Below, piece after piece: positions 44,372 through 53,199 of a DNA stretch of 64,000 bases (positions are counted from its first letter, which is position 1; every line of letters starts with the position of its first letter). The translations under genes were made by a program, and so were the position numbers. The stretch lies in contig CAYYPE010000006.1 of NCBI GenBank assembly GCA_964473465.1, positions 1-64,000 of the forward strand. Reading direction: 5' to 3'. The notes under the pieces were generated by a model. The model saw only the letters and a list, made by a program, of their open reading frames with translations. It had not been told where the DNA came from and did not search any database. The DNA comes from CALHRB01 sp964473465. GTDB taxonomy: Bacteria; Bacteroidota; Ignavibacteria; Kapaibacteriales; UBA2268.

Positions 44372-47300
44372 CTATTGAGGAGATTGCTGAAGCGTCTCGA
44401 AATATTTTTTAATAATGTTTTCATAATCATTAGAATAACCTTCTCTAAGATTTCTAAGGATATCCTGCAAGGCTCGTTTACGATCTTCATCAGTCATTAA
44501 ATTAAGAGCATCAGGACTTTTGCGGATAACATCTAATCCTGTTCGGGACTCTCGCTTTTTCTCAAAGTCACGTTCGGTGATTGATTTTGTCGCATCGAGT
44601 AATCTTGAGAGAATTCTTTCCTGCCGTTTGAGAGTTTCTGGTGTTATATTACCACTTTGAATATCCGTCATAACTTCCTTCATTTCTTTGGCTATTTTCT
44701 CCAAATCTCCGAGAGCGAGCTTATCTCCAGAGAATTGTTTTTGCTCTTTGGCTAATTCTTCAAGAGTTTTTTGAGCTTTACCCTGATCACCGGCAATACG
44801 CCCTAACTCATTTCTTTGCTGTTCTGAAAGGCTTCCGCCCTGTCCGGACAGTTTTTGAAGGGATTGGTTAATCATTTGCTGCTGGGCAGCTAATTGTTGC
44901 AATCTTTCCATAAAGCCCATGCCGGGTTGTTGTCCGGGCTTTTTTCCGGGACCGGAACCGCCGGGATTTTCACAAGCACCGCTTCCCTGATTTTGCATCA
45001 TCGAGAGCATTTGTTGCATTTGCATAGCAGCCTGATTCATAGAGGCCATTGCATCTTGCTGAGCACGGGAGGCATTACCTGTCTGTCTGTTAGCTAAATT
45101 TTGCATAGCTTGTTGCATATTCTGGAGAGCATCACCCAGATCTTTTGCCATTTCGGGAGTTACAGCGAACGATTTATTTGCAAGGTCCATCATTGAATTT
45201 ATGAGATTACTCATTGCTGAAGAAATCTGTGCTTGATTGTCTGCCAATTCATTAAATTTTGTGGAATTATAATCTGAATTTTTAGTTTGATTTCTTAAAT
45301 CCTCCTGCATTTGTGATAGCTTGAGCATGTCTGAAGTTGCTTTTTGCATTTTTCTTATTGCTTCCTGAGTAACTCTGTCGTTCATCTCATTTTTAAGCTT
45401 ATTCATATTTTTGGCAAAATTCTTTAAGTTCGAGGATGCCTTCTTTTGTTTATTATCGGCATTACTAAAGTCTCCTTCTTGCATATCTTTGCTTGCTTCC
45501 TGCATTGCTTCGGAGGTTTCGTTTTCGTTAAGGGCATCTTTAGCATCCTGAAGTTCTTTCATAGGCATATTATCGCCGATTTCCTTCATTAAATCTTCAA
45601 GGCTTTTCAGATTCTCAGAAATATTTTTCAGATCTTTGTTCAATTTATCCTGTTGTTTTGCCAATTCATCACGTTTCTGTTTGTCAGAAGGATTGGTGTT
45701 GTTAAGTTGCTTGTTGAGCTCATCTTGCTGTTTTGATAGTTCTTCAGCCATTTTAGAGAGAGCATCAGCTTTCTGCTCAGCTTGAAGCCTTTTAAGAATC
45801 TTCAAGGTTCGTTCGATGCTTTGCCTGAAGCGTTCCTCATCGAATTTATAATTTTGCATGGCTTTTTTCAGATCTTCCTGCGACATTTTTTCCATAGCTT
45901 GTTGCATTGCTTCCTGCATCTTTCTTAGCTCTGGAGAATCAACCTCTTCCATTAATTTCTGAAGTTCTAAAAATTTTTGGACCGTCTCAGGAGATAATAC
46001 ATTATTATCCTGCAAAGACTTATTGAGTTGGTTTAAGCTTTGCTGAATCTGATCAAATTTCTTTTGAATTTCTTCTTGTTTTTTGAGGATATCCTCAGCT
46101 TTTTTCTTGTCCTTCCAATCAAGTTCAGGTTTATTTTGTTTTTTTAGTAGTTCTTTGTCCAATTCATCCATTTGTTTTTTCAAATCATTGGATTCTTTGA
46201 GGACTTTTTTCAGTTCTTCTTCAATTTTCTTCTGGTCCGAGTCAACTGTTCTAAGAGCCTCCTCGATTGAAGGCAGTCTTACGAGCAAGGACTTGGTTCT
46301 TGCTGTTTTTGGTCCTCTAACCCAGTCATTATCAGCCACCTCGAAATAGAACTCATAAATATCGCCGGGGGCTATGTCAATTTTTTTCAAATCCCAGAGA
46401 TAGGGAACTTCCATTGATGTTTCATTTGATAACAAAGGAATAGATATAGTTGAATATTTTGTGTCCGGAGAAGAATATCTTGATTCGAGAAGTTTATAGT
46501 ATAATTTCAGGTATGTTATACCATAATCGTCTGAAACGTTCAATCGGACTGGTAGTAAAGCGGATTCACCAATCTGAACATCGGTTGTTGGGTCAATTAG
46601 TTCTATCGCTGGGTATTCATCGTTTAATGCCATTACATTATACTTTATAGGGTTTGTGCTTTTTTGTCCATCTTTATCTGCAATTTCAAAATGGAATACG
46701 CCTGACTGATTAATCGTAAAACCGCCATTAGCCCTTATGCCAGAAGGCTTCATATTAAATATTAATGTATCATTTATTTTTTGATCTGAAATATCAGCAG
46801 ATTGGTCTAAATTTTTGAAGTTAGTATTATTTTTAATAAAGTAAATTTTTGCATCTTTGATATCTTTGTTGGATAATAAAGAAAAATCAAGCCTTGAACC
46901 AACTAAAGCAGAGATTTCGGTTGTTTGCTCGTCAAGGTTTCTTGAGCCTAGATTTGTGTAAGATGGGTAAATGAGTTTTCCATTCAGGGATTTAATTAAT
47001 GGTAAATCAATAACATTAATTTTTCCTTTTTCAGTAGTAACAATATCAGTCAGCCACTCAGCTTCGGCATAGTATTCAATGGAATTTTTGATGTTAGCAA
47101 TTTCAAAAACATAAGAATTGTTTTTGTCCAGTTTCAAATTATAATTGTCAGGATTTTGCTGATTGTTTTCGCTAATAATAAGGTTTATTTTTTCGGGAGG
47201 ATTGCCGCTTGTCTTAACAATGATTTTAACATTTTCGCCTCTCAAAACGGTTTTATTCATTGGCTCTAAATAAAGTTTGAACGGTGCTGGTGGATTGAAA

Positions 47301-47884
47301 GATTGATTATAATTCAGAACACGATTAAATGCAAATCCTAAGCTGTTTTGAAAAATTGTAAATGATAAAATTGAAATAAGTAAAGTAGCAAGGAAAAGCA
47401 ACAAATGTTTTTTTAACTTATTTTTTTCGATTATAACATTAAAATCTTTATCACTGACCTTTGAAGAAACTTCTTCAAAAGCAGCGAGCGTTAAGGTTTG
47501 GGAGTATCCTGCATTTATATCAATATTGCCGACAAGTTGAAGTGTGTTGCATAATCTATCTTTTATTTCGGGATAAAAATTGCCGACTCTAATAGCAATA
47601 CTATATGGACTTGGTTTTGCAGATCCAAATATTCTGTTAAAAAAAGGTAATAGGAATTTTACTGATATAACAAAAAAAGCCGATAATGAAAGAAAAAACA
47701 GAACGAACCTGAAGTTTTTGTCGCCATTCATTAATAATTCGATTAATGAAAAAGATAGTATGATAATCATTCCAGAAGATAGAATTTTTAATAAAGCCTC
47801 AAGCAATATTGTTAAGGTTTCTTTTCTTCCGGTTGAATTTAATCTACTTAAAATTTCTTGATATTTATTAATATATTCGGGCAT
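44372..47884 (-). CDS. Large DUF4175-like membrane/coiled-coil protein
   Basis: 1170 residues. Three N-terminal membrane segments (about 30-75 and 150-175) precede an Ig-like extracytoplasmic region (about 200-510), then 500 residues of Lys/Glu/Gln-rich coiled coil (KKQEEIQKKFDQIQQSLNQL and similar), a Gln/Met-rich stretch and a Gly/Pro linker (GSGPGKKPGQQPGMGF), ending in another helical region. The layout matches DUF4175-family proteins. The function is not known. It is followed upstream in the transcript by a DUF4159-like gene 14 bases away, a pairing common in Bacteroidota operons linked to membrane integrity. Confidence 0.75.
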   Translation of the reverse strand: MPEYINKYQEILSRLNSTGRKETLTILLEALLKILSSGMIIILSFSLIELLMNGDKNFRFVLFFLSLSAFFVISVKFLLPFFNRIFGSAKPSPYSIAIRVGNFYPEIKDRLCNTLQLVGNIDINAGYSQTLTLAAFEEVSSKVSDKDFNVIIEKNKLKKHLLLFLATLLISILSFTIFQNSLGFAFNRVLNYNQSFNPPAPFKLYLEPMNKTVLRGENVKIIVKTSGNPPEKINLIISENNQQNPDNYNLKLDKNNSYVFEIANIKNSIEYYAEAEWLTDIVTTEKGKINVIDLPLIKSLNGKLIYPSYTNLGSRNLDEQTTEISALVGSRLDFSLLSNKDIKDAKIYFIKNNTNFKNLDQSADISDQKINDTLIFNMKPSGIRANGGFTINQSGVFHFEIADKDGQKSTNPIKYNVMALNDEYPAIELIDPTTDVQIGESALLPVRLNVSDDYGITYLKLYYKLLESRYSSPDTKYSTISIPLLSNETSMEVPYLWDLKKIDIAPGDIYEFYFEVADNDWVRGPKTARTKSLLVRLPSIEEALRTVDSDQKKIEEELKKVLKESNDLKKQMDELDKELLKKQNKPELDWKDKKKAEDILKKQEEIQKKFDQIQQSLNQLNKSLQDNNVLSPETVQKFLELQKLMEEVDSPELRKMQEAMQQAMEKMSQEDLKKAMQNYKFDEERFRQSIERTLKILKRLQAEQKADALSKMAEELSKQQDELNKQLNNTNPSDKQKRDELAKQQDKLNKDLKNISENLKSLEDLMKEIGDNMPMKELQDAKDALNENETSEAMQEASKDMQEGDFSNADNKQKKASSNLKNFAKNMNKLKNEMNDRVTQEAIRKMQKATSDMLKLSQMQEDLRNQTKNSDYNSTKFNELADNQAQISSAMSNLINSMMDLANKSFAVTPEMAKDLGDALQNMQQAMQNLANRQTGNASRAQQDAMASMNQAAMQMQQMLSMMQNQGSGACENPGGSGPGKKPGQQPGMGFMERLQQLAAQQQMINQSLQKLSGQGGSLSEQQRNELGRIAGDQGKAQKTLEELAKEQKQFSGDKLALGDLEKIAKEMKEVMTDIQSGNITPETLKRQERILSRLLDATKSITERDFEKKRESRTGLDVIRKSPDALNLMTDEDRKRALQDILRNLREGYSNDYENIIKKYFETLQQSPQ

Positions 47885-47898
47885 CTTTATCCTTGAAA

Positions 47899-48573
47899 TT
47901 AGTTAGTTAAAGCCCACACAATTATATTTGTTCCCATTTGAAGCGAGGCTTCGCGTTTTTCAGGCGGATCATTATGAATTTCCGGATCTGGCCACCCATC
48001 ACCTAAATTCGCTTCATAAGTATAAAAAACGCATAATCTACCCTGATAGAACAAACCGAACCCTTGAGGAACTTTCTTTTCATGCTCATGAATTTTCGGC
48101 AAACCATTTGGAAATTTAAAATGACAGTGATAGATTCCATGAGAAAAGGGTAATTCAACAAAATCCTGATCTGGAAATACCTTTTTCATTTCTTTACGTA
48201 TGAATTCATCCAGTCCATAATCATCGTCAATATATAGAAATCCTCCGTTTTGTAGATAGGTTCTTAATTTTCTGACTTCTTCTTCGGTAAAATTAACATT
48301 TCCGTGACCTGTTAAGAAAATTAAGGGGTAAAGAAATAAGTTGTCAGAGGCAAGGTCAACATATTCATATACCGGTTCAACAGGAATATTTGTAGCTCTG
48401 GCAACGTAACGGAGTAAATTCACTTCAGCTGAAGGGTCATTATACCAATCACCTCCGCCTGAATATTTAACTCTTGCGAGTTTAATCTTACTTCCAGATG
48501 TCTGGCTTATCAGAAATCCCGGAGAAAACAAAACAAACAAGATTATTAAAAATATATTTACTTTCTTAATCAT
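47899..48573 (-). CDS. Secreted DUF4159-like protein
   Basis: 224 residues. A signal peptide (about residues 1-24, ending LISQ) precedes a DUF4159 domain of glutamine-amidotransferase-like fold: RVKYSGGGDWYNDPS, LIFLTGHGNVNFTEEEVRKL, YLQNGGFLYIDDDYG, and the C-terminal NLGDGWPDPEIHND. No catalytic Cys of class I amidotransferases is evident, so an enzymatic role is doubtful. It is transcribed just before the DUF4175-like gene. Confidence 0.85.
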   Translation of the reverse strand: MIKKVNIFLIILFVLFSPGFLISQTSGSKIKLARVKYSGGGDWYNDPSAEVNLLRYVARATNIPVEPVYEYVDLASDNLFLYPLIFLTGHGNVNFTEEEVRKLRTYLQNGGFLYIDDDYGLDEFIRKEMKKVFPDQDFVELPFSHGIYHCHFKFPNGLPKIHEHEKKVPQGFGLFYQGRLCVFYTYEANLGDGWPDPEIHNDPPEKREASLQMGTNIIVWALTN

Positions 48574-48617
48574 CTCAGTTTATATCAATTTATATATGCA
48601 ATTAATTTATAATTGTT

Positions 48618-49280
48618 TCAATTATTAAACTTACAAATCAATAATTTTTTTTCTTCATCGCTAAACCATGGGCAGGCGTTCATCACAATATCAATTTTTT
48701 CAATCTCGATTTTTTTGAATCTTTTTTTAGCAAAATCAATTTCTTCGTCAACATTACCACCCTTATACAAGACGATTAAACCATCATTTTTTATTATATT
48801 CCTCACCCAGCTTATTATCAGGTCAGTTTTGGCAACAGCCCTTGAAAAAATATAATCAAATTTTTTGATGCTGTTGTTTGATTTTTCATAGTCTTCTGCC
48901 CTTAAACAAATTGCTTTAATATCTTTCAATTCAGTATGTTTAGCGAACATATCGGTCATCTTGATTTTTTTTGAAATTGAATCAATCAATGTGAAATTCA
49001 AATCCTGTCGGGCTATTTTCAGCGGAATTCCGGGTAAACCCCCGCCTGTTCCTACATCAAGACAAAGAGCCTTTTCTTTGAATTTAAGGTATTTTAAAGG
49101 TGTTAATGAATGAAGTATATGCCTTTCAAGAAGATTTTCCTCATCTTTGCGGGAAATTAGATTAATCCTCTTATTCCAATAAATCAATTCGCTGGCATAC
49201 CTTTCGATGAGGGTCATTTGACCTTCATCTAAAACTATTCCGTTGAGCGAGCATATTGTCCAAAATTTTACGAAATCCAT
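48618..49280 (-). CDS. rsmG: 16S rRNA (guanine527-N7)-methyltransferase
   Basis: 220 residues. It matches RsmG/GidB with LISRKDEENLLERHILHSL and the SAM motif LDVGTGGGLPGIPLKIA, then FDYIFSRAVA. It methylates G527 of 16S rRNA. It is the farthest-upstream gene of this minus-strand group, 44 bases ahead of the DUF4159-like gene, and is divergent from the GT2 gene. Confidence 0.93.
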   Translation of the reverse strand: MDFVKFWTICSLNGIVLDEGQMTLIERYASELIYWNKRINLISRKDEENLLERHILHSLTPLKYLKFKEKALCLDVGTGGGLPGIPLKIARQDLNFTLIDSISKKIKMTDMFAKHTELKDIKAICLRAEDYEKSNNSIKKFDYIFSRAVAKTDLIISWVRNIIKNDGLIVLYKGGNVDEEIDFAKKRFKKIEIEKIDIVMNACPWFSDEEKKLLICKFNN

Positions 49281-49372
49281 AGTCTTTAAATCAATTATCA
49301 GGCTTTTCTAATGACTAATTTTGAATACTATTCGTTTAAGTTTTTTTTAAAGTTAAGAATAAATAAATAGAT

Positions 49373-50008
49373 TTGGAACCTTTTTTTTCGGTAATTATTA
49401 CTACATTCAACAGGGAACATTTATTATCTCGATCGCTGACCTCATTGTTAAAGCAGGATTACGGTGATTGGGAAGCTATAGTTGTTGATGATGGAAGCCG
49501 AGATAACACTTTCGAAGTAATCAAACCTATTGTTCTGGAACATATTAATATCAAATATATTTTCCAGAAAAATCAGGGTCTGCCAAGTGCCAGAAATACT
49601 GGTATATCTTTATCAACAGGAAGTTATATAACCTTTCTTGATTCTGACGATGAATACAAAGAAAATCATCTTTCTTCAAGATTTAAAATTTTACAGGAAA
49701 ATCCAGATATAGACTTACTACACGGTGGCGTTGAAATCATAGGTGATGCTTATGTCCCTGATAAAAATAATCCATCTCAACTTATACATCTGGATGATTG
49801 CATGATTGGCGGGACTTTTTTTATCAAAAGGGAATTATTTCAAAAAATCGGTTACTTTAGACAAATTGATTATGCGGACGATACTGATTTTATTGAAAGA
49901 GCTTTCAAAAGTAACTTAAATATTTTTAAAACAGATATCAAAACATATATTTATCATAGGGATAGCCCGGATTCGATGTGCAATATTTTGAAAAACAGGG
50001 AATTATGA
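49373..50008 (+). CDS. Family 2 glycosyltransferase
   Basis: 211 residues, short for GT2. It has the GT-A entry FSVIITTFNREHLLSRSLTSLLKQ, VVDDGSRDNT, the DxD-like FLDSDDEY, and the acceptor-side YADDTDFIERAF. It would add one sugar to a surface glycan or lipid. The only start in frame after the preceding stop is TTG at 49373. The gene ends in an ATGA overlap with nth, so a surface-sugar gene is coupled to a DNA-repair gene. Confidence 0.85.
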   Translation: MEPFFSVIITTFNREHLLSRSLTSLLKQDYGDWEAIVVDDGSRDNTFEVIKPIVLEHINIKYIFQKNQGLPSARNTGISLSTGSYITFLDSDDEYKENHLSSRFKILQENPDIDLLHGGVEIIGDAYVPDKNNPSQLIHLDDCMIGGTFFIKRELFQKIGYFRQIDYADDTDFIERAFKSNLNIFKTDIKTYIYHRDSPDSMCNILKNREL

Positions 50009-50676
50009 AGGAAAACGCTGGAGACAAGCTAAAAAAAGATTTTGGAAGCGAAAAGAAAAGGATGAAAAAAATTCTGAACATTTTAAAGAAAGAATATCCT
50101 GATGTTAAAATACAGTTGAATTTCTCAACACCATTTGAACTGCTGATTGCAACAATACTCTCGGCTCAATGCACCGATGCAAGGGTGAATATTGTTACCG
50201 AACAACTGTTTAAAAAATATTTTCTGCCCGAGCATTTTATAAATTTAGAAATTGAAGAATTAGAAAGCTTGATTTTTTCAACGGGTTATTATAAAGCAAA
50301 AGCCAGACATATCAAAGCCGCTGCTAAAATGATATTAGAGGAATTCAACGGTAATGTTCCCGATAATATGGAAGACTTGCTCAAAATTCCCGGGGTAGGC
50401 AGAAAAACGGCAAATGTAATTCTCGGACATTGCTTCAATATTCCGGGAATTGTTGTTGATACGCATGTGAGCCGTATTTCGCAGAGGTTGGGTTTTGTTA
50501 AAACAAACAATGCAGAGAAGATAGAATTTGAGCTTATGGAATTAATTCCAAAAAATCAATGGGTAATTTTCACTCACTATTTTATTAATTTGGGTAGAAA
50601 AGTATGTTTATCAAGAAAACCCAAATGTGGAATTTGTAAGATAAATAAATATTGCCCATCGGCAGTTTTGAAATAA
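50005..50676 (+). CDS. nth: Endonuclease III
   Basis: About 223 residues. The helix-hairpin-helix LLKIPGVGRKTANVILG holds the catalytic Lys, VDTHVSRIS the catalytic Asp, and the C-terminal 4Fe-4S loop is CLSRKPKCGICKINKYC. It excises oxidised pyrimidines and nicks abasic sites. The N-terminus has a Lys-rich extension of about 25 residues. The ATG at 50005 overlaps the GT2 stop (ATGA); an in-frame ATG at 49978 would lie inside that gene. Confidence 0.94.
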   Translation: MKENAGDKLKKDFGSEKKRMKKILNILKKEYPDVKIQLNFSTPFELLIATILSAQCTDARVNIVTEQLFKKYFLPEHFINLEIEELESLIFSTGYYKAKARHIKAAAKMILEEFNGNVPDNMEDLLKIPGVGRKTANVILGHCFNIPGIVVDTHVSRISQRLGFVKTNNAEKIEFELMELIPKNQWVIFTHYFINLGRKVCLSRKPKCGICKINKYCPSAVLK

Positions 50677-50678
50677 AT

Positions 50679-51800
50679 ATGTTAGAAATAAACATTACAA
50701 TATTTAACCCTTTGCAAGAATATGGTGGACTTGAAATTTCAACTACCAAACTTGGCAGTGAACTGAAGGCAAGGAATTTCAATGTTGATGTAGTATCTCT
50801 ACCTGATTCGAGGGTAGAAAATCTTGCCAGAACGTTAGATTTAAAAGTGGAAACTATTTCTTTGAAGCAGGAATATTTTAATTTTAGTTCAGCAATTCGC
50901 TTAAGCAAAATATTCAGTCTCAACGATACGGATTTATGTGTTGTAGGTAAATCATCATTATTAAGCACTGCAATAATAGCAAAAAAACTATCCCGAAAGA
51001 AACCTGTTATTGTTTTTCATCAGCAGATGCAATCTGGCGTTAAAAAGAAAGATATTTTTCATAATTGGATTTACAGGAATCTTGATGGTGTGGTTGTCCT
51101 GAATAACAGGATGAAAAAGGATATTTTGCAAACAACAATCATAAATCCATCGAAAGTCAAAGTTATTCCATACGGCATTGATATTAATAAATTTAGACCA
51201 ATTCCAGAAAAGAAGATTGATCTTAGAAAGAATTTCAATCTCCCGGCTGAGAATTTTTTAGTTGGATGCATCGGCAGAATTGACAGACAGAAAGGTCAGG
51301 ATGTGCTATTGAAAGCTTTGTCGAAAATCGAAGATAAGGGGGATATCAAACTCGTTTTCGTTGGAGACCGAAACGATGAGGATTATTTCAAAGAGCAGGA
51401 AGAATTTATACCAGAAAACAAGATGGAAGATAGAGTTATGTATCTTCCATTCACCGATAAAGTTCCCGAGATAATGAATTGTTTGGATCTGCTGGTTGTT
51501 CCGAGTCATTGCGAGACCTTTGGTCTTGTGGTTATTGAGGGAATGGCGTGTGGACTGGCTGTCATTGGGACAGATTGCGGAGGTATTCCTGAGATAATTG
51601 ATTCAGGCAGGAACGGATTTATATTCCCACCAAAAAACAGCAGTGATTTAGCTGAATTAATTACAATGTTGTATCAGGACAGAGATTTGATGAAAGAAAT
51701 CAGCAAGAATGCCCGTGAAAAAGTTGAGCAAAGTTTTGACAAAGACATAGAAATTAATAGCATTATAAAGTTCTATCTTGAGCTTCTGTCAGGTAAGTAA
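50679..51800 (+). CDS. Family 4 glycosyltransferase
   Basis: About 373 residues. An N-terminal Rossmann half (NITIFNPLQEYGGLEISTTKLGSEL) is followed by the GT4 signature region: KVIPYGIDINKFRP, GCIGRIDRQKGQDVLLKAL and the donor-binding E-x7-E motif within PSHCETFGLVVIEGMACG. It is a retaining GT-B enzyme for glycan or glycolipid assembly. It begins two bases after nth. Confidence 0.93.
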   Translation: MLEINITIFNPLQEYGGLEISTTKLGSELKARNFNVDVVSLPDSRVENLARTLDLKVETISLKQEYFNFSSAIRLSKIFSLNDTDLCVVGKSSLLSTAIIAKKLSRKKPVIVFHQQMQSGVKKKDIFHNWIYRNLDGVVVLNNRMKKDILQTTIINPSKVKVIPYGIDINKFRPIPEKKIDLRKNFNLPAENFLVGCIGRIDRQKGQDVLLKALSKIEDKGDIKLVFVGDRNDEDYFKEQEEFIPENKMEDRVMYLPFTDKVPEIMNCLDLLVVPSHCETFGLVVIEGMACGLAVIGTDCGGIPEIIDSGRNGFIFPPKNSSDLAELITMLYQDRDLMKEISKNAREKVEQSFDKDIEINSIIKFYLELLSGK

Positions 51801-51821
51801 AAATTATCATTAATTGAACCC

Positions 51822-52481
51822 TCAAAAAAGGGGTTTCAATTTATCTATGTTTGATAAATATTGCTTGTAATTTTCTATGTATTTTTCGAGTGTTTCTCGT
51901 GGTTCCAGATGTGCCCTCCATGCAATAAAAGGTGGCAGCACATCCATTCCGATATAATACAGGATTCCATGATGGATATGGAAGAGGACTTTCATTATGT
52001 CTCCATTTGCTCCCTGCTCGGTGTAAGCCTGCTCGGATGCTCCTGCTGTCAGGCTTAGCATGGCTTTTTTTCCTCTGAATACTCCATTTTCATATAATTT
52101 TTCACGTGGATGATAAGCAAAACCAAGTGCTAACACTCTATCAAACCAGCCCTTTAGAATTGCAGGGAAAGTTGACCACCATAATGGAGTATTTATCAAT
52201 AAAAAATCTGCCCATTTGAGCTTCTCCATTTCTGCCTTCAAATCATCTACAAAAAGATTGTTTATATGTGCATTCATTTGCTCTTTTAAGTAGCTGAAAT
52301 ATTCTGTATTTGCACGTGATTTAAAATCTGATTGGACTCCAACGGGATTGAAATTCATCTGATATAAGTCCGAAACTATGACTTCATCACCACGTGTAGT
52401 AAAGAACTCAACTGCAGTATCTTTCAAAGCCGAAGTAAATGATTTTGGTTCGGGATGGGCATGTAATAACAGTATTTTCAT
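51822..52481 (-). CDS. Flavodoxin-like NAD(P)H:quinone oxidoreductase
   Basis: About 219 residues. It matches the Flavodoxin_2 (NQO1/KefG) family with LLLHAHPEPKSFTSAL at the N-terminus, LLINTPLWWSTFPAILKGWFDRVLALGFAY in the FMN region, and a GKKAMLSLTAGAS segment. It would reduce quinones or electrophiles with FMN. The ATG at 52481 is used; a TTG at 52493 is an alternative. It is convergent with the GT4 gene and divergent from the DUF1579-like gene. Confidence 0.9.
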   Translation of the reverse strand: MKILLLHAHPEPKSFTSALKDTAVEFFTTRGDEVIVSDLYQMNFNPVGVQSDFKSRANTEYFSYLKEQMNAHINNLFVDDLKAEMEKLKWADFLLINTPLWWSTFPAILKGWFDRVLALGFAYHPREKLYENGVFRGKKAMLSLTAGASEQAYTEQGANGDIMKVLFHIHHGILYYIGMDVLPPFIAWRAHLEPRETLEKYIENYKQYLSNIDKLKPLF

Positions 52482-52557
52482 AAAAATTAACAATATAAAA
52501 AAATAATGCGTATGCTAAAACGGTTTTTAGATTGATTTATTTATTCAGGAGCATGAA

Positions 52558-53121
52558 ATGGTAAAGTTTGTTGTATTAATTTTAATTTTTAATGCTTATA
52601 ATGCTTTTTCTCAAAATTTTCAATATCCAGACGAGCAGAAATTTCTGGAACTGACCACCCCCGGAAAAGAACATGATATATTGAGCAAGTTCGAGGGAAA
52701 ATGGAAGCAGAATATTCTACTTAAACATACTACAGAGGAAATTCCCGGAACGGGCACTATTGAAAACAGAATGATTTACAGTGGCAGATTTCTCGAAATG
52801 GATGCTGTTTATAATTTTTCGGGCTATCCTATGGAAGGGAAAATAATAATTGGTTTTAATAGACACACATCGAAATATTTTTTGTTTGGTATTGATAATT
52901 ATGATACAAAACCAATTTACATAACTGGGGAATATAATAATAAAACGCAGGAACTAAGCTTTACAGGTTCTGAATTTGATCCAAAAACTAAGAAGAATAT
53001 TAATTTCAAAATTGTTTTAAAAATTGAGCGAGAGAATAAATACACTTATAAAGTTTTTAATATTTTCGATAAAAATGAAAAATTAATTATCGAAAAACAT
53101 TGCATTAAAATAGTTGAATAA
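52558..53121 (+). CDS. Secreted DUF1579-like protein
   Basis: 187 residues. A signal peptide (about residues 1-19, ending AFSQ) precedes a DUF1579-like domain: LSKFEGKWKQN, GTGTIENRMIYSGRFLEMDAVYNF and GKIIIGFNRHTSKYFLFGIDNYD. The family is a predicted beta-barrel of unknown function. The Shine-Dalgarno is AGGAG seven bases upstream. No operon partner. Confidence 0.8.
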   Translation: MVKFVVLILIFNAYNAFSQNFQYPDEQKFLELTTPGKEHDILSKFEGKWKQNILLKHTTEEIPGTGTIENRMIYSGRFLEMDAVYNFSGYPMEGKIIIGFNRHTSKYFLFGIDNYDTKPIYITGEYNNKTQELSFTGSEFDPKTKKNINFKIVLKIERENKYTYKVFNIFDKNEKLIIEKHCIKIVE

Positions 53122-53199
53122 AATAATATGATGTAGTTGATTGAATAACTAAGCTGCATCAATTAAATTAACTAAATCAACTCATATATCACTGTTTTA

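Noticed and set aside
51801..51840. AACCC/GGGTT hairpin between the GT4 and flavodoxin-like genes
   Set aside because: Only five base pairs, overlapping the coding end of the minus-strand gene; a bidirectional terminator is possible but unsupported.
53122..53199. AGTTGATT/AATCAACT inverted repeat between convergent genes
   Set aside because: Eight AT-rich pairs with a loop over 30 bases and no T-tract; too weak to call a terminator.
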